A DNA stretch of 64,000 nucleotides. Origin: Blautia massiliensis (ex Durand et al. 2017). Lineage in GTDB: Bacteria; Bacillota; Clostridia; Lachnospirales; Lachnospiraceae. The notes under the pieces were generated by a model that was not told the origin of the DNA, made no database searches, and saw only the letters and a program-made list of their open reading frames with translations. Where the stretch lies: assembly GCF_001487165.1 (NCBI RefSeq), contig NZ_LN913006.1, positions 1,573,651 through 1,637,650 of the forward strand, given 5' to 3'. A program made the translations under genes and the position numbers. Positions 24,557 through 34,303 of this stretch are shown in pieces (the stretch's first letter is position 1; each line of letters begins with the position of its first letter).

Positions 24557-25003
24557 TTACGCCTCTTTTACCCAGACTTTGAGACTTCCGGTTACCTTCG
24601 GATGAAGTCGTACCGGAACATTGGTAACACCCAGGTTACGGATTGGATTCTCCAGCTGGAGCTTTTTCTTATCGATATCAAGATTCAGCTGTTTTTTGGC
24701 TGCCTCTGAGATTTCTTTTGAGGATACAGAACCGAATGTTCTTCCGCCTTCACCTACCTTCAGAGTAAGGATAACCTCCTTTGTGGAAAGCTCCTCTGCA
24801 AATGCCTTGGCAGCGTCCAGGTTTTCCTGTGCAACCTTTTCTTCATTTGCCTTACGGAGTTTCAGATCATTGAGATTCTTGGATGTAGCTTCAACACCAA
24901 GCTTTTTTGGCAGGATCATGTTTCTTGCATATCCGTCACTTACATTTACGATCTGTCCCTTTTTACCCAGGGATTTAACATCTTCCAGAAGAATTACTTT
25001 CAT
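24557..25003 (-). CDS. rplI: 50S ribosomal protein L9
   Basis: Ribosomal protein L9, 148 residues, the usual length. The N-terminal 23S-binding domain is [39 protein letters not shown], followed by a long helix (about 40-75) and the C-terminal RNA-binding domain with [13 protein letters not shown]. It sits between gdpP (2 bp) and dnaB, so the three are co-transcribed. The start follows AGGAAGGGGACAAATAG. Confidence 0.98.
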   Translation of the reverse strand: MKVILLEDVKSLGKKGQIVNVSDGYARNMILPKKLGVEATSKNLNDLKLRKANEEKVAQENLDAAKAFAEELSTKEVILTLKVGEGGRTFGSVSSKEISEAAKKQLNLDIDKKKLQLENPIRNLGVTNVPVRLHPKVTGSLKVWVKEA

Positions 25004-25005
25004 TT

Positions 25006-27054
25006 CTATTTGTCCCCTTCCTGATATAACTGGTCTATAATTTCTTTCAGCATTCTTTCGGTCTCATCCATGGTGTCTTTCACCTGTGCACCGGCAATAT
25101 TCAAATGTCCGCCGCCGCCCATCCGTTCCATCATGACCTGTACATTCACTTCATCAATGGCTCTGGCACTGATGTAAACCTCATTATTATAGCTGGTAAG
25201 AACAAAAGATGCCTTGACTCCTGCGATATTGAGCAGCTCATTGGCCGCCTGTGCTCCTACAACGGTAGGACTTTCCAGACCTTCACTCGGACATCTTGCA
25301 ATGGCAAAATAATCTCTGTAGATCTCCGCAGTACGAACTGCCTCCGCTCTCGCCTTATAGGAATCAATATTATCCCGGAGCATCTTACGTACACGTGTCA
25401 CATCTGCTCCGCATCTGCGCAGGAATGCTGCTGCCTCAAAGGTACGCACACCCGCTCTTGTTGTAAAGTTGTTGGTATCGATCATGATACCCGCATAAAT
25501 ACAGTCCGCCTCAATACTTCGAAGCTTCAGCCCGTCTGCAAAATACTGCAGGATCTCTGCGATCATCTCGCAGCTTGAGGATGCATATGGCTCCACATAG
25601 GACAGAACTGCATTCTGGATCACCTCGCTGCCGCGGCGGTGATGATCCAATACCACAATGGTCTTTGTCATATAGAGAAGATCCTGGCATTCGGTATAGC
25701 TTGGCTTGTTGGTATCCACCACAATTACTACCGTATTATTATCCACCAGTTCTTTGGCCTGATTACTGTCCACAAACATGGACGGCTCATAATCCGGATT
25801 CTCCATAAATCCACTCATCAGCGGCCGAATGGATGTGGTCGGATCATTGATCACAATATGCACCGGCTTACCAAGAGTCTTACCGGCACGGTAAATACCG
25901 ATCCCAGCTCCCAGAGCATCCACATCTGTGATCTTGTGTCCCATAACCACCACTCGATCCTTGGTGCTCATAAATTCCTTCAGAGCCTGAGCCTTCACTC
26001 GTGCCTTCACTCGGGTTGATTTCTCCATCTGCTGTGCCTTGCCGCCAATGTAGGTAATATTATTTTCATTTTTGATCACTACCTGATCACCGCCACGGCC
26101 CAGTGCCATCTCAATGGCAATTCTGGCATATTCGTAATTCTGGATATACGTAGAAGCATTCAGACCAATTCCGATACTTAATGTCACAGCCATTTCATTT
26201 CCGATGTTAACCGTCTTAACCTCATCCAGGATATGAAAACGCTGTTCCTTTAGTGTTTCCAGTGAACTCTGGCGCATGATCAGAAGATATTTATCTTTCT
26301 CCAGTTTCTTCACAAGGCCGTCAAAGTTGGAAAAATACTTGGTGATCTTTCGGTCGATCAGTGCGATAAGCAGAGATCTTCTCACATCCTCCACGCTCTC
26401 CAGTGCTTCTTCATAATTATCCAGATAAGCCAGTGCTACAACAAGCTTGTTATCCTCATTTTTCTGGATGTATTCCTTAAGCTCTGTTTCATCATAAAGA
26501 TACATGGCGATCAGACTGACATTCTGGGACATATTCTCCAGAATATCCGCATGGCTGACTACTTCCCCCATAGTCACCCGCTGCATGGAAACCCGATAGA
26601 TCCGATCCCCGAAATGTATACTCATCTCGGAAATTTCCGGTTCATCGGCTACAGGAAGCTTGTCCGGAGTAATATCCGGGAAAACTGTGCTGATATTTTT
26701 TTTATAAAACTGATCTCTCCCCGTGATCTCTGAAAAAATACGGTTGGACCAGATCATGCGGCCTTCCATATCCATAATGGCATAAGGAAGCGCCAGTTCT
26801 TCCAGCATCCGCTTTTCTACCACATCATACTGATTGGCAAATGCGATCATATCATTGATGATCAGCGGTTTGTGATATCGAAAAAGCTGTACTGCGATAA
26901 AAATATAGATCACAGTACCTACAGACACCAGAATTCCGGCCTTTACACTTACAATAAACACCAGCAGGTCCAGCAGCACGACCAGGACCGAAAGGTACAG
27001 CGGCCAGCGCATGAAGTGTTTCATAGGCCCCTTGAATTTAACTTTGTTGTTCAT
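25006..27054 (-). CDS. gdpP: c-di-AMP phosphodiesterase GdpP
   Basis: Membrane phosphodiesterase that hydrolyses c-di-AMP, 682 residues. Two transmembrane helices occupy about 15-58, a degenerate PAS domain about 75-145, and a modified GGDEF domain about 170-305. The DHH domain has [16 protein letters not shown] and VVLDHHRRG, and DHHA1 ends with [13 protein letters not shown]. The DHH metal-binding histidines and aspartates are intact, so the protein is probably active. c-di-AMP controls potassium uptake and wall homeostasis in Firmicutes, which fits the presence of trkAH elsewhere in the window, though they are not linked. It is the first gene of the operon. Confidence 0.96.
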   Translation of the reverse strand: MNNKVKFKGPMKHFMRWPLYLSVLVVLLDLLVFIVSVKAGILVSVGTVIYIFIAVQLFRYHKPLIINDMIAFANQYDVVEKRMLEELALPYAIMDMEGRMIWSNRIFSEITGRDQFYKKNISTVFPDITPDKLPVADEPEISEMSIHFGDRIYRVSMQRVTMGEVVSHADILENMSQNVSLIAMYLYDETELKEYIQKNEDNKLVVALAYLDNYEEALESVEDVRRSLLIALIDRKITKYFSNFDGLVKKLEKDKYLLIMRQSSLETLKEQRFHILDEVKTVNIGNEMAVTLSIGIGLNASTYIQNYEYARIAIEMALGRGGDQVVIKNENNITYIGGKAQQMEKSTRVKARVKAQALKEFMSTKDRVVVMGHKITDVDALGAGIGIYRAGKTLGKPVHIVINDPTTSIRPLMSGFMENPDYEPSMFVDSNQAKELVDNNTVVIVVDTNKPSYTECQDLLYMTKTIVVLDHHRRGSEVIQNAVLSYVEPYASSSCEMIAEILQYFADGLKLRSIEADCIYAGIMIDTNNFTTRAGVRTFEAAAFLRRCGADVTRVRKMLRDNIDSYKARAEAVRTAEIYRDYFAIARCPSEGLESPTVVGAQAANELLNIAGVKASFVLTSYNNEVYISARAIDEVNVQVMMERMGGGGHLNIAGAQVKDTMDETERMLKEIIDQLYQEGDK

Positions 27055-27100
27055 TGCTTTTTCCTGTTCTTAATGTAATTTAACCCACAAGTTATTTAAC

Positions 27101-27109
27101 ATTATACCA
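27101..27109 (-). promoter_or_regulatory. Extended -10 promoter for gdpP-rplI-dnaB
   Basis: On the minus strand TGGTATAAT is an extended -10 (TGnTATAAT) 47 bp before gdpP. The -35 is weak (TGGAAT about 17 bases upstream). Confidence 0.55.
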
Positions 27110-27156
27110 GATTCCTTATTATAATTCCATAGCAATGATAAAATCTGTTTTGCTCA

Positions 27157-27216
27157 TAAAAAAAACAGGGCCGCTGCCTCCAGATGACTGCTCATCTGTT
27201 TCGCAACGACCCCGTA
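27157..27216 (-). terminator. Terminator of the rpsF-ssb-rpsR operon
   Basis: On the minus strand ACGGGGTCGTTGC pairs with GCAGCGGCCCTGT, with an inner CAGATGA/TCATCTG hairpin, and TTTTTTTT follows. Confidence 0.85.
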
Positions 27217-27227
27217 TAAGATCAGAA

Positions 27228-27491
27228 TTAGTCCTGAACGTATGGCATCAGGGACATATGACGTGCTCTCTTAACAGCAACTGTCAGTGCTCTCTGATGT
27301 TTCGCACAGTTACCTGTAATTCTTCTCGGGAGAATTTTACCTCTCTCGGAAACATACTTTCTTAACTTTGCTACATCCTTGTAATCGATCTCGTTATTCT
27401 CTTTACCGCAGAATACACAAACTTTTTTTCTTCTGCGTCCGCCTCTTCTCTTCATCGGAGAATCTGGTCTCTCGCCTCTATTGTAAGCCAT
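27228..27491 (-). CDS. rpsR: 30S ribosomal protein S18
   Basis: Small-subunit protein S18, 87 residues. Motifs [62 protein letters not shown] are standard. The CVFCGKENN segment shows the Cys pair of Cys-plus S18 proteins, suggesting Zn binding. It follows ssb in the rpsF-ssb-rpsR operon and is closed by a terminator. AGGAGGAAACA precedes the start. Confidence 0.98.
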   Translation of the reverse strand: MAYNRGERPDSPMKRRGGRRRKKVCVFCGKENNEIDYKDVAKLRKYVSERGKILPRRITGNCAKHQRALTVAVKRARHMSLMPYVQD

Positions 27492-27539
27492 GATTGTTTC
27501 CTCCTATCTTATTCGTCTCATCTGTCTTGATCAGATGTT

Positions 27540-27998
27540 CTAATTGAACGGCAGCTCCTCATCAATTCCATCTGGAATGTTCATGAAGCCGTCGGCGCTT
27601 GCTGCGCTCGGACTCGGCATAGACGTTGCAGGTGCTGCCTCTGTTCTCGGATGAGCTGCTGCATAGCTGTCGCTTGATGCTTTGCTCTCAGCAAATTCCT
27701 GATCCTCAACAACAACCTCTGTCGTATAAACCTTCTGTCCCTCACGGTTCGTATAGCTTCCTGTCTGGATACGTCCCGTAACTGCAATTTTCAGTCCCTG
27801 TCTGAAATACTTTTCCGCAAATTCTGCTGTACGTCCGAAAGAAACACAGCTGATAAAATCAGCACTTGCCTCTCCGTCACGACGGAATCTGCGATCAACT
27901 GCCAGTGTATATCTGGCGATTGCCAGGGCATTTTCTCCTGCGGAATATCTTACCTCAGGATCTCTTGTCAAGCGTCCCATTAATATTACTTTGTTCAT
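27540..27998 (-). CDS. ssb: Single-stranded DNA-binding protein
   Basis: Ssb, 152 residues. The OB fold occupies about 1-105: MNKVILMGRLTRDPEVRYS, then FISCVSFGRTAEFAEKYFRQGLKIAVTGRIQTGSY and YTTEVVVEDQEFAES. A Ser/Ala/Pro-rich linker follows and the acidic tip is DEELPFN, equivalent to DDDIPF, which binds partner proteins. It lies between rpsF and rpsR as in other Firmicutes. TAAGAGAGGTAG provides the ribosome binding site. Confidence 0.97.
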   Translation of the reverse strand: MNKVILMGRLTRDPEVRYSAGENALAIARYTLAVDRRFRRDGEASADFISCVSFGRTAEFAEKYFRQGLKIAVTGRIQTGSYTNREGQKVYTTEVVVEDQEFAESKASSDSYAAAHPRTEAAPATSMPSPSAASADGFMNIPDGIDEELPFN

Positions 27999-28072
27999 CG
28001 TTCTACCTCTCTTATGATTTCACTTAACTGAACAGGTTCTTAATGGTGTTTTCGAAAAATCCGCTGCAAAAA

Positions 28073-28360
28073 TTATGCCTCTTTCTTGACAACCAGGTAT
28101 CTTAATACATTGTCCATGATGCGGACATGTCTCTCGATCTCCGCCGGGCACTGAGAATCTGCTTCAAACTGAATAAAATAGTAGAAGCCTTCATGCATTT
28201 TCTGAATCTCGTAAGCTAATTTCTTCTTACCCCATTCTTCAACTTCTGTGATCACGCCGTTGTAACGTGTGATGTAGCCTTTTGCTTTCTCAACTACAGC
28301 GTCACGTGCTTCGTCCTCAAGCTTAGCGCTCACAACTAATGCTAACTCGTACTTGTTCAT
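28073..28360 (-). CDS. rpsF: 30S ribosomal protein S6
   Basis: Ribosomal protein S6, 95 residues: MNKYELALVVSAKLEDEARD, then GVITEVEEWGKKKLAYEIQKMHEGFYYFIQFEA and MDNVLRYLVVK. The start at 28360 is chosen because AAGGAGG lies just upstream and family members begin MNKYE; the longer frame adds 15 residues. It is the first gene of the rpsF-ssb-rpsR operon. The 5' leader contains a CTTTG...CAAAG hairpin. An S6:S18 autoregulatory leader is common here, but I could not verify its CCG motif. Confidence 0.96.
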   Translation of the reverse strand: MNKYELALVVSAKLEDEARDAVVEKAKGYITRYNGVITEVEEWGKKKLAYEIQKMHEGFYYFIQFEADSQCPAEIERHVRIMDNVLRYLVVKKEA

Positions 28361-28438
28361 GCTTGTCTTAACCTCCTTATGGTCTTTTGGCCCTTTGCCT
28401 GTCAAAGAGCAAGGATATGAAATATATCACGATTGTTG

Positions 28439-28467
28439 ATTCTAGCACATCTCTCCCGTGATGTAAA
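28439..28467 (-). promoter_or_regulatory. Promoter for rpsF-ssb-rpsR
   Basis: On the minus strand TTTACA at 28467-28462 and TAGAAT at 28444-28439 are spaced 17 bases. The -10 lies 79 bp before the rpsF start. Confidence 0.7.
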
Positions 28468-28475
28468 GCATAAAT

Positions 28476-28670
28476 TTAATTTTTTTCAATTTTTTTCAAA
28501 TCTCGTGTATTTTTCTCAACCAGCTTACGTGCCACCATGATCTGATGTCCGCAGCCCTTGCATTTCAGGCGAAAATCCGCTCCTACGCGAAGGATCTCCC
28601 ATTCTTTACTGCCACAGGGATGAGCCTTCTTCAGTGTGACAATATCTCCAACTTCATAATTTAATCCCAT
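28476..28670 (-). CDS. DUF951 protein
   Basis: Small protein of 64 residues that matches the DUF951 family: YEVGDIVTLKKAHPCGSKEWEILRVGADFRLKCKGCGHQIMVARKLVEKN. The Cys pattern (Cys, then CKGC) suggests a zinc-binding fold and a nucleic-acid role, but the function is not established. DUF951 genes are often close to ribosomal or replication genes, as here. The start at 28670 follows GAGGAG with good spacing; the longer frame is unlikely. It ends upstream of the rpsF promoter. Confidence 0.85.
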   Translation of the reverse strand: MGLNYEVGDIVTLKKAHPCGSKEWEILRVGADFRLKCKGCGHQIMVARKLVEKNTRDLKKIEKN

Positions 28671-28719
28671 TTGATACTCCTCATTTTTAATTTGCAGATC
28701 ATCCCAGGTTCCCATATTT

Positions 28720-29442
28720 TCAGACTCTTATCTGAGAAAACACCTGCCCGATCGGTTCTTTAATAAGAAGATCCGCATATTTATCCCTCGGTGTCGGTGC
28801 CTTGTTGATCACCACCAGATGATTTCCCCGGAAATAATCGATCAGACCTGCTGCCGGATATACCGCCAGAGAAGTTCCCCCGATGATCAACACCTCCGCC
28901 TCTGAGATCACTCTTACTGATTCCTGGATCGTATAGTCATCCAGTCCTTCCTCATAAAGGACCACATCCGGCTTGATCATGCCGCCGCAGCTGCACCGCG
29001 GAACACCTTTCGATTCCTTCATATATTTAAAATCATAGGATTTCCCGCATTTCACACAATGATTTCGGTAAACGCTTCCGTGAAGCTCCAGGACCTTTTT
29101 ACTTCCTGCCATCTGGTGAAGATTATCGATATTCTGAGTGATCACAGCCTTCAGCTTTCCTGTTTGCTCCATCTCCGCCAGCTTAAGATGTGCCGCATTC
29201 GGTTTTGCAGTATCACAAAGCATCTTATCTCTGTAAAATTTAAAGAATTCCTCAGGTTTTCGCATAAAAAATGTATGGCTTAAGATCGTCTCCGGCGGGT
29301 AATCATATTTCTGGTTATACAGTCCGTCCTGGCTTCGAAAATCCGGGATCCCGCTTTCTGTTGAAACACCTGCGCCGCCGAAAAATACAATATTTCTGCT
29401 CTCATCAATGATCTTTTGTAATTTTTCTATCTCATTTCCCAT
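28720..29442 (-). CDS. NAD-dependent protein deacylase, sirtuin family
   Basis: Sirtuin, 240 residues, that removes acyl groups from lysines with NAD+. It has GAGVSTESGIPDFRS, QNIDNLHQMAGS, the catalytic His in LHGSVYRNHC, the zinc Cys pairs CVKCGK and CSCGG, and IGGTSLAVYPA. The R/Y pair typical of desuccinylases was not examined in detail, so acyl preference is open. The start at 29442 has GGGAGG nearby; the extended frame at 29469 overlaps the region after the sortase stop and lacks a site. It follows the sortase gene by 32 bp and may share its transcript. Confidence 0.93.
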   Translation of the reverse strand: MGNEIEKLQKIIDESRNIVFFGGAGVSTESGIPDFRSQDGLYNQKYDYPPETILSHTFFMRKPEEFFKFYRDKMLCDTAKPNAAHLKLAEMEQTGKLKAVITQNIDNLHQMAGSKKVLELHGSVYRNHCVKCGKSYDFKYMKESKGVPRCSCGGMIKPDVVLYEEGLDDYTIQESVRVISEAEVLIIGGTSLAVYPAAGLIDYFRGNHLVVINKAPTPRDKYADLLIKEPIGQVFSQIRV

Positions 29443-29474
29443 ATCATTTCCTCCCAAACTTATCCGCAAAAGCT

Positions 29475-30293
29475 CTACTGTGGGTTCACCGCATTCACTC
29501 TTTTTCCCTGTACCACAAAACGTGTTGCCTGATTGCCGGTACAGGTTGATAATGTAACGATCTTATCCTTCACATTGGCTTCACTTGCAGTGGCATCTGT
29601 TCTGATCTCCGAATTCTGGAACATTTTTTTCTCATATTCCAGAAACTCTTTGCCAGGTCCTTTAAATAAGGTATACGTATCGCTGTTTACAGAAGTCGTA
29701 TACGCTGCAATGATCTCATACCGGTAATCTTTTTCCGGTGTGAGGATCCAGAAATATTTGCTGGTATTATAAAGCGTCTCATCCGCTCTGTACTTTTTCA
29801 GCATTCCAAACATGGAACCATTCTTCATGTTGTGTCCGTACACCAGGGTATTACAATCGCTGAAATCTCTTTTGTTCTCATAATCAATAAAGATCGTTCC
29901 CGCAAAATTATAATTTTTCTCATATGTCTGGTGCAGATAAAAATTATTATCCTCTCCCTGTACCACCGGATAACTGATCTCAGGCAATGCTTCCATATAG
30001 ATCCAGCCGATCACATCCTCATTGATACTCCTGAGAGAATCAAAATCAATGCTCACAGGTGCTACAGGCTGTTCATCCGGCTGATCTATCTCTTCCACCT
30101 GGTCCGGATCACGTTCTGTCACTGCCATTTCGGAAATGCTGTTATATTCATCGGTTCCTTTTTTATATTCTGTATAAATATGATAAAGGTTAAAAGCTGC
30201 ATAACAGAAAATACAGATTGCCACGATCAGAACGATCGTCAGAATATGATCTCCAACTGTTTTTTTCTTTTTCACCTTGTTTTTCCTGCTCAT
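29475..30293 (-). CDS. Class B sortase
   Basis: Sortase, 272 residues, that anchors or polymerises surface proteins. An N-terminal basic and hydrophobic anchor (about 12-35) is followed by an acidic linker rich in Asp and Glu. The sortase core includes DVIGWIYMEALPEISYPVVQGEDNNFYL, YGHNMKNGSMFGML with catalytic His, VTLSTCTG with catalytic Cys about 22 residues from the end, and the downstream Arg in ATRFVVQGKR. No substrate with an NPQTN-like signal and no heme uptake genes are nearby, so a housekeeping or pilus role is open. The start follows AAGGAGTGTG. Confidence 0.93.
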   Translation of the reverse strand: MSRKNKVKKKKTVGDHILTIVLIVAICIFCYAAFNLYHIYTEYKKGTDEYNSISEMAVTERDPDQVEEIDQPDEQPVAPVSIDFDSLRSINEDVIGWIYMEALPEISYPVVQGEDNNFYLHQTYEKNYNFAGTIFIDYENKRDFSDCNTLVYGHNMKNGSMFGMLKKYRADETLYNTSKYFWILTPEKDYRYEIIAAYTTSVNSDTYTLFKGPGKEFLEYEKKMFQNSEIRTDATASEANVKDKIVTLSTCTGNQATRFVVQGKRVNAVNPQ

Positions 30294-30392
30294 AATCACA
30301 CTCCTTTAAATCTGTCAGGATCATCTGGTTTCTGTATTTATTATAAATATCCCTCCGTTTTCTTGCAACCGTTTTGTTTTTGTCCTGTTTTA

Positions 30393-30433
30393 TACAGAAA
30401 GAAGCCGCCTCGGAATGGGTATCCGAAGCGGCT
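30393..30433 (-). terminator. Terminator after purC
   Basis: On the minus strand AGCCGCTTCGGA pairs with TCCGAGGCGGCT, followed by TCTTTCTGT. A moderate T-tract. Confidence 0.75.
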
Positions 30434-30470
30434 TGTAAGGTATGTTCTATTTCAGAGCTGCTGTTATTTT

Positions 30471-31343
30471 TCAGGCCAGTTCTTTTCCTGTAAGCATTTT
30501 GTATGCCTGGAGATATTTCTCAATAGTCTTGTCAACGATCTCCTGCGGAAGTGTCCAGTCGTTGTCCGGATTGGCTTTCAGCCAGTCACGTGCAAACTGT
30601 TTGTCAAAGGATGGCTGACCATGTCCTGGTTCATAGCCTTCTGCCGGCCAGAAACGGGAGCTGTCCGGTGTCAGCATCTCATCACCGATGACCATGTTTC
30701 CGTCCTCATCAAGACCAAACTCGAATTTTGTATCTGCAATGATGATTCCCTTGCTGAGTGCATACTCTGCACATTTTTTGTAAAGAGCAATGGTGTTGTC
30801 ACGAAGCTTTTCTGCATACTCGCGTCCTTTTCCTGGGAAGTATTTCTCAAGATGATCGATACTCTGCTCAAAGGAAATATTCTCATCGTGATCACCGATC
30901 TCAGCCTTGGTAGATGGTGTGTAGATCGGCTCAGGCAGCTTGTCGGATTCCTTCAGTCCCTCCGGAAGCTTGATGCCGCATACAGTGCCGTTCTCCTTAT
31001 AGCTTGCCCAGCCGCTTCCTGAGATATATCCACGTACGATACACTCGATCGGAAGCATGTTCAGTTTACGGCACATCATGGATTTTCCTTCGAATTTCTC
31101 CTGCTGGAAAAACTCCGGCATATCCTTGGTATCTACAGAGATCATGTGGTTCGGAAGAATGTCCTCAGTCATGTCAAACCAGAATTTGGACATCTGGGTC
31201 AGTACAGCACCTTTCTTTGTAACTTCGTTATTCAGAATTACGTCAAAGCAGCTGATACGGTCTGTTGCAACCATGATCAGACTGTCTCCATTGTCATAGA
31301 TCTCACGTACTTTACCTTCTTTGATTGGTTTTAATTCCTGCAT
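30471..31343 (-). CDS. purC: Phosphoribosylaminoimidazole-succinocarboxamide synthase
   Basis: SAICAR synthetase of de novo purine synthesis, 290 residues, the longer variant used in many gut Firmicutes. Landmarks: [52 protein letters not shown]-like segment [42 protein letters not shown]. The start at 31343 has AGGTGTGAG upstream; a start six codons further lacks a better site. It is single in the region, not in a pur operon. No purine riboswitch was recognised in its leader. Confidence 0.96.
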   Translation of the reverse strand: MQELKPIKEGKVREIYDNGDSLIMVATDRISCFDVILNNEVTKKGAVLTQMSKFWFDMTEDILPNHMISVDTKDMPEFFQQEKFEGKSMMCRKLNMLPIECIVRGYISGSGWASYKENGTVCGIKLPEGLKESDKLPEPIYTPSTKAEIGDHDENISFEQSIDHLEKYFPGKGREYAEKLRDNTIALYKKCAEYALSKGIIIADTKFEFGLDEDGNMVIGDEMLTPDSSRFWPAEGYEPGHGQPSFDKQFARDWLKANPDNDWTLPQEIVDKTIEKYLQAYKMLTGKELA

Positions 31344-31467
31344 GTTCTCACACCTCATCATTCGGTTATTTGATTTTTGTTTTCGACACCGTTACCGTAT
31401 CACCTCACAAGCCCTCCTGTCAAGATGTCAGGCCCCTTTCAGTCATAAGTATTCGTTAAGGGATCAT

Positions 31468-32988
31468 TCATATTTCTAATAGTGATGCACATTCCTCCTG
31501 AAGCTTTTTCTCCTGTTTCCGGTAAAGAAGCTTCTCACTGCAGGCAAAATAAGGATCACAGCCATACTCTCGGATAAAGGCCGCCGCATGGCTGTTCCGG
31601 GTCAGTCCGGTGACAAAAAGCACCGTTTCCTGTCCGTCCCCGAAGCATTCCTTCATAAATGCAAATGCCTGTTCCAGCTCCCCGCTGATCTTTTTCGCAC
31701 AGGCTTTTCTATTCTCCGCCATTTCCGTAAACAGCTGCCGGATCCGTTCAAAGCCAGCCTCTGTTTCTGTGATATGCTCCTTTCGGATAGTAAGGCTGAA
31801 TTCCTCCAGAGTGCGGATCACAAGCTCTTCTGTAGTCTGCTGATCTGCGGTAAGAAGCTCCGCCTCCAGACGGACAGCCAGACTTTTCTTCTTCATATCT
31901 GTAAATTCATCCAGCGCTGTCATGTCCTTTTTATCCTGAAGAAAAGCTTTCAGATGCAGAAGTTCCTGATAAACAGCACCTGTCTCACCATCCATCTTCT
32001 CATAGGTCAGAAAACCTCCGTTCAGACCGTCAAGCAGAAGCCCTGTCACAAGGAAGCGTTCCTCAAAGGAAGCTTCCTTCGCCATTTTTACCTTTTTCTG
32101 CTGTTCCTCCTCCGGCATCTCTCCGGAAAGCAGACGTTCCAGGCCATAGTCCTCTCCGTACTTCCGGTACAGCTGATAGCTGGCAAAAAAGCTTCTTGCG
32201 ATCTCCTCTCTGCATAAATACTCCCCGACCAGATTCTCTGTGATCTCCACGCCCAGCTCCTCATAAGCCTTCAGGATCTCAGACAGGTCTTCCCAGCCTC
32301 TTGCTGTCACGAAGAATTTCCCGTCCACTGTATTTTCCACAGAATAAAAATGATCCTTTTTCATGCCGAGATAAGCCAGGATCGATCCGTGGATCTCCTT
32401 TTTCCAGGCATACTCCATCCACACCTCAAGATCTGCCTCGATATCCATCCTCCGCACACGGTCCAGTGTTACAATATCAAACTCCCGGACCGATTTATTA
32501 TATTCCGGAGGATTTCCTGCTGCCGCGATCAGCCATCCTTCCGGCACACTGTGGCTTCCGAAGGTCTTGTTCTGAAGGAACTGCAGCATGGTAGGCGCAA
32601 GTGTCTCGGAGACACAGTTGATTTCATCGATAAACAGGATTCCCTCCTTCTTTCCGGTACGTTCCATACAATCATACACAGAAGCAATGATCTCGCTTAA
32701 GGTATACTCTGTGATGCTGACCTCTTTTCCGTTGTAGCACCGGGTCACGATCCTTGGCAGTCCTACCGCACTCTGTCTTGTATGATGGGTAATGGTATAG
32801 GCTACCAGACCTACATTACATTCCTCTGCCACCTGCTCCATGATCGCTGTTTTCCCGATTCCGGGAGGCCCCATAAGCAGGACGGGACGCTGCCGGAGTT
32901 TGGGAAATGTGTAGCGTCCGGCTGCATCCTTCCGGTTGTAAGCCAGTAAGGTATGTTTGATCTCTTCTTTTGCCTCTTTTATGTTCAT
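31468..32988 (-). CDS. MoxR-type AAA ATPase
   Basis: AAA+ ATPase of 506 residues. Walker A is GPPGIGKTAI near residue 39, Walker B GILFIDEIN near 120, and sensor-like IAAAGNPPEYNKSV near 152, typical of the MoxR/AAA_5 group. The C-terminal half (about 240-506) is helical and has no named domain. The gene overlaps the VWA gene by 4 bp, and MoxR-VWA pairs act as chaperone-like remodelers; the client is unknown. It is the last gene of the pair. Together with the helical-protein gene at 53829 it may once have formed a three-gene operon. Confidence 0.87.
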   Translation of the reverse strand: MNIKEAKEEIKHTLLAYNRKDAAGRYTFPKLRQRPVLLMGPPGIGKTAIMEQVAEECNVGLVAYTITHHTRQSAVGLPRIVTRCYNGKEVSITEYTLSEIIASVYDCMERTGKKEGILFIDEINCVSETLAPTMLQFLQNKTFGSHSVPEGWLIAAAGNPPEYNKSVREFDIVTLDRVRRMDIEADLEVWMEYAWKKEIHGSILAYLGMKKDHFYSVENTVDGKFFVTARGWEDLSEILKAYEELGVEITENLVGEYLCREEIARSFFASYQLYRKYGEDYGLERLLSGEMPEEEQQKKVKMAKEASFEERFLVTGLLLDGLNGGFLTYEKMDGETGAVYQELLHLKAFLQDKKDMTALDEFTDMKKKSLAVRLEAELLTADQQTTEELVIRTLEEFSLTIRKEHITETEAGFERIRQLFTEMAENRKACAKKISGELEQAFAFMKECFGDGQETVLFVTGLTRNSHAAAFIREYGCDPYFACSEKLLYRKQEKKLQEECASLLEI

Positions 32989-34271
32989 GTTCTGTAACGC
33001 ACTCCTTCCTGTTCTGCCACAAGCCGGATCGCCCAGGGCGGAACAAGCTCCATTTTTTCTGTTTTATGTAAAAATACAAAGGCCGTTTCATAATCCGGTT
33101 TGCTTCCGGGATATATCCCATCCCCGTCTGTAAAATAGATCAGAGCCTTAAGACTGCGGATTTCTTTTTTCTCCTGCTGCTCCTTCACATACCGGAACAC
33201 CGGCCGGAAATCTGTTCCGCCCCGGCCCTGTATGGTGATATTTTTGCTGTATTCCTTCCATTCTTCCTCGGAATGGATCACCTTAACATCCTGGATACAG
33301 CAGTCACACTGGATCAGGTACACCTTCATTTTATGGAAAAAATTCTCTTTTTCACTGAGAATGGAATACGTTTCTCCAAGGAATCTCCGCACAGTCTCTC
33401 CATCACAGGAGCCGGAAGTATCAATGGCGATCACCAGCTCCTCCAGACGGTTCACTTCCTTATATTCCAGCGGCTCGATCAGCGGAAGATTTCCATAATG
33501 CTCCATCCCGTAATTATAAAAAATATAATCAAAGCTTTCCGTATCCAGCTCCACCTCTTCCCGCAGCACAGAAAACTGACGGAGAAATTTTTTGTAATCG
33601 TATCTTCCGGATCTTACCGTTCCTGCCTCTTCCTTCTGGTCCCCTTTCTGACTTCCCCGCCGTTTCCGGTGATCCTGACGGTTTGCGGCAGTATAGGAAA
33701 GAAGCTTGTTCCATTTTTCCTTTGTTCTTTTTCCTTTTTCTCCTGTGCAGGCATCCCATAGTGAGTGATCATCAAAATGGAACGCTTCTTCCATCTCTTC
33801 CAATCGAAATGGAAATACCTGATCTTTCAGTTTCTGGCAGATCTTTTCTGCGGAATCCGCGCCGTTTCCAAGCATATGGAAAACTTTTTTCCGGATTTTT
33901 TTTTCATTTCCACCTGTCTCCAGAACCGGGATCTTTTCTCTGGAAATGATCTGTTCCACCGCAATATCACAGGCTAGGTTCCATAAACGTCTGTCTTCCT
34001 GATTTTCCCGAAAAAGATGCAGATACAGGCAGTGCAGCAACATATGCAAATACCCTCGTCGCACTGCCTCCGGCTTTTTCACATAAAGTTCCAGCAGATA
34101 TTCCGGAGAAAAAAGGAAGAACTCTCCGTCTGTTCCAATGGTTCTGGTCTCTTCCGAACCCTTCCCGGAAATGCAGGCAAAAGCACCGTCCAGATATGGA
34201 AAATAGTAGTACAGTTCGTTCCTCACATTTTCCAGGATATGTATTCCCAGTTCTTCCTGATTCCGGTCCAC
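32985..34271 (-). CDS. DUF2201/VWA-like metallopeptidase-type protein
   Basis: 428 residues. The N-terminal half has a putative metallopeptidase-like motif: YLHMLLHCLYLHLF, with spaced His residues like HxxxH, and ends before a charged linker with Lys/Arg-rich stretches at about 190-220. The C-terminal domain is VWA-like with MIDAS DTSGS in VIAIDTSGSCDGETV. It overlaps the MoxR ATPase gene, with which it probably works. The start is GTG at 34271, after AGGAGG. Its promoter region is cut: an IS630-type element begins 33 bp upstream of the start. Confidence 0.85.
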   Translation of the reverse strand: MDRNQEELGIHILENVRNELYYYFPYLDGAFACISGKGSEETRTIGTDGEFFLFSPEYLLELYVKKPEAVRRGYLHMLLHCLYLHLFRENQEDRRLWNLACDIAVEQIISREKIPVLETGGNEKKIRKKVFHMLGNGADSAEKICQKLKDQVFPFRLEEMEEAFHFDDHSLWDACTGEKGKRTKEKWNKLLSYTAANRQDHRKRRGSQKGDQKEEAGTVRSGRYDYKKFLRQFSVLREEVELDTESFDYIFYNYGMEHYGNLPLIEPLEYKEVNRLEELVIAIDTSGSCDGETVRRFLGETYSILSEKENFFHKMKVYLIQCDCCIQDVKVIHSEEEWKEYSKNITIQGRGGTDFRPVFRYVKEQQEKKEIRSLKALIYFTDGDGIYPGSKPDYETAFVFLHKTEKMELVPPWAIRLVAEQEGVRYRT

Positions 34272-34303
34272 CGAATCCGCCTCCTGTCCTTCTGATCAAA
34301 CTA

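Noticed and set aside
31344-31467. Purine riboswitch upstream of purC
   Set aside because: No three-way junction or conserved core visible; only a TTGACA-like -35 and a weak -10.
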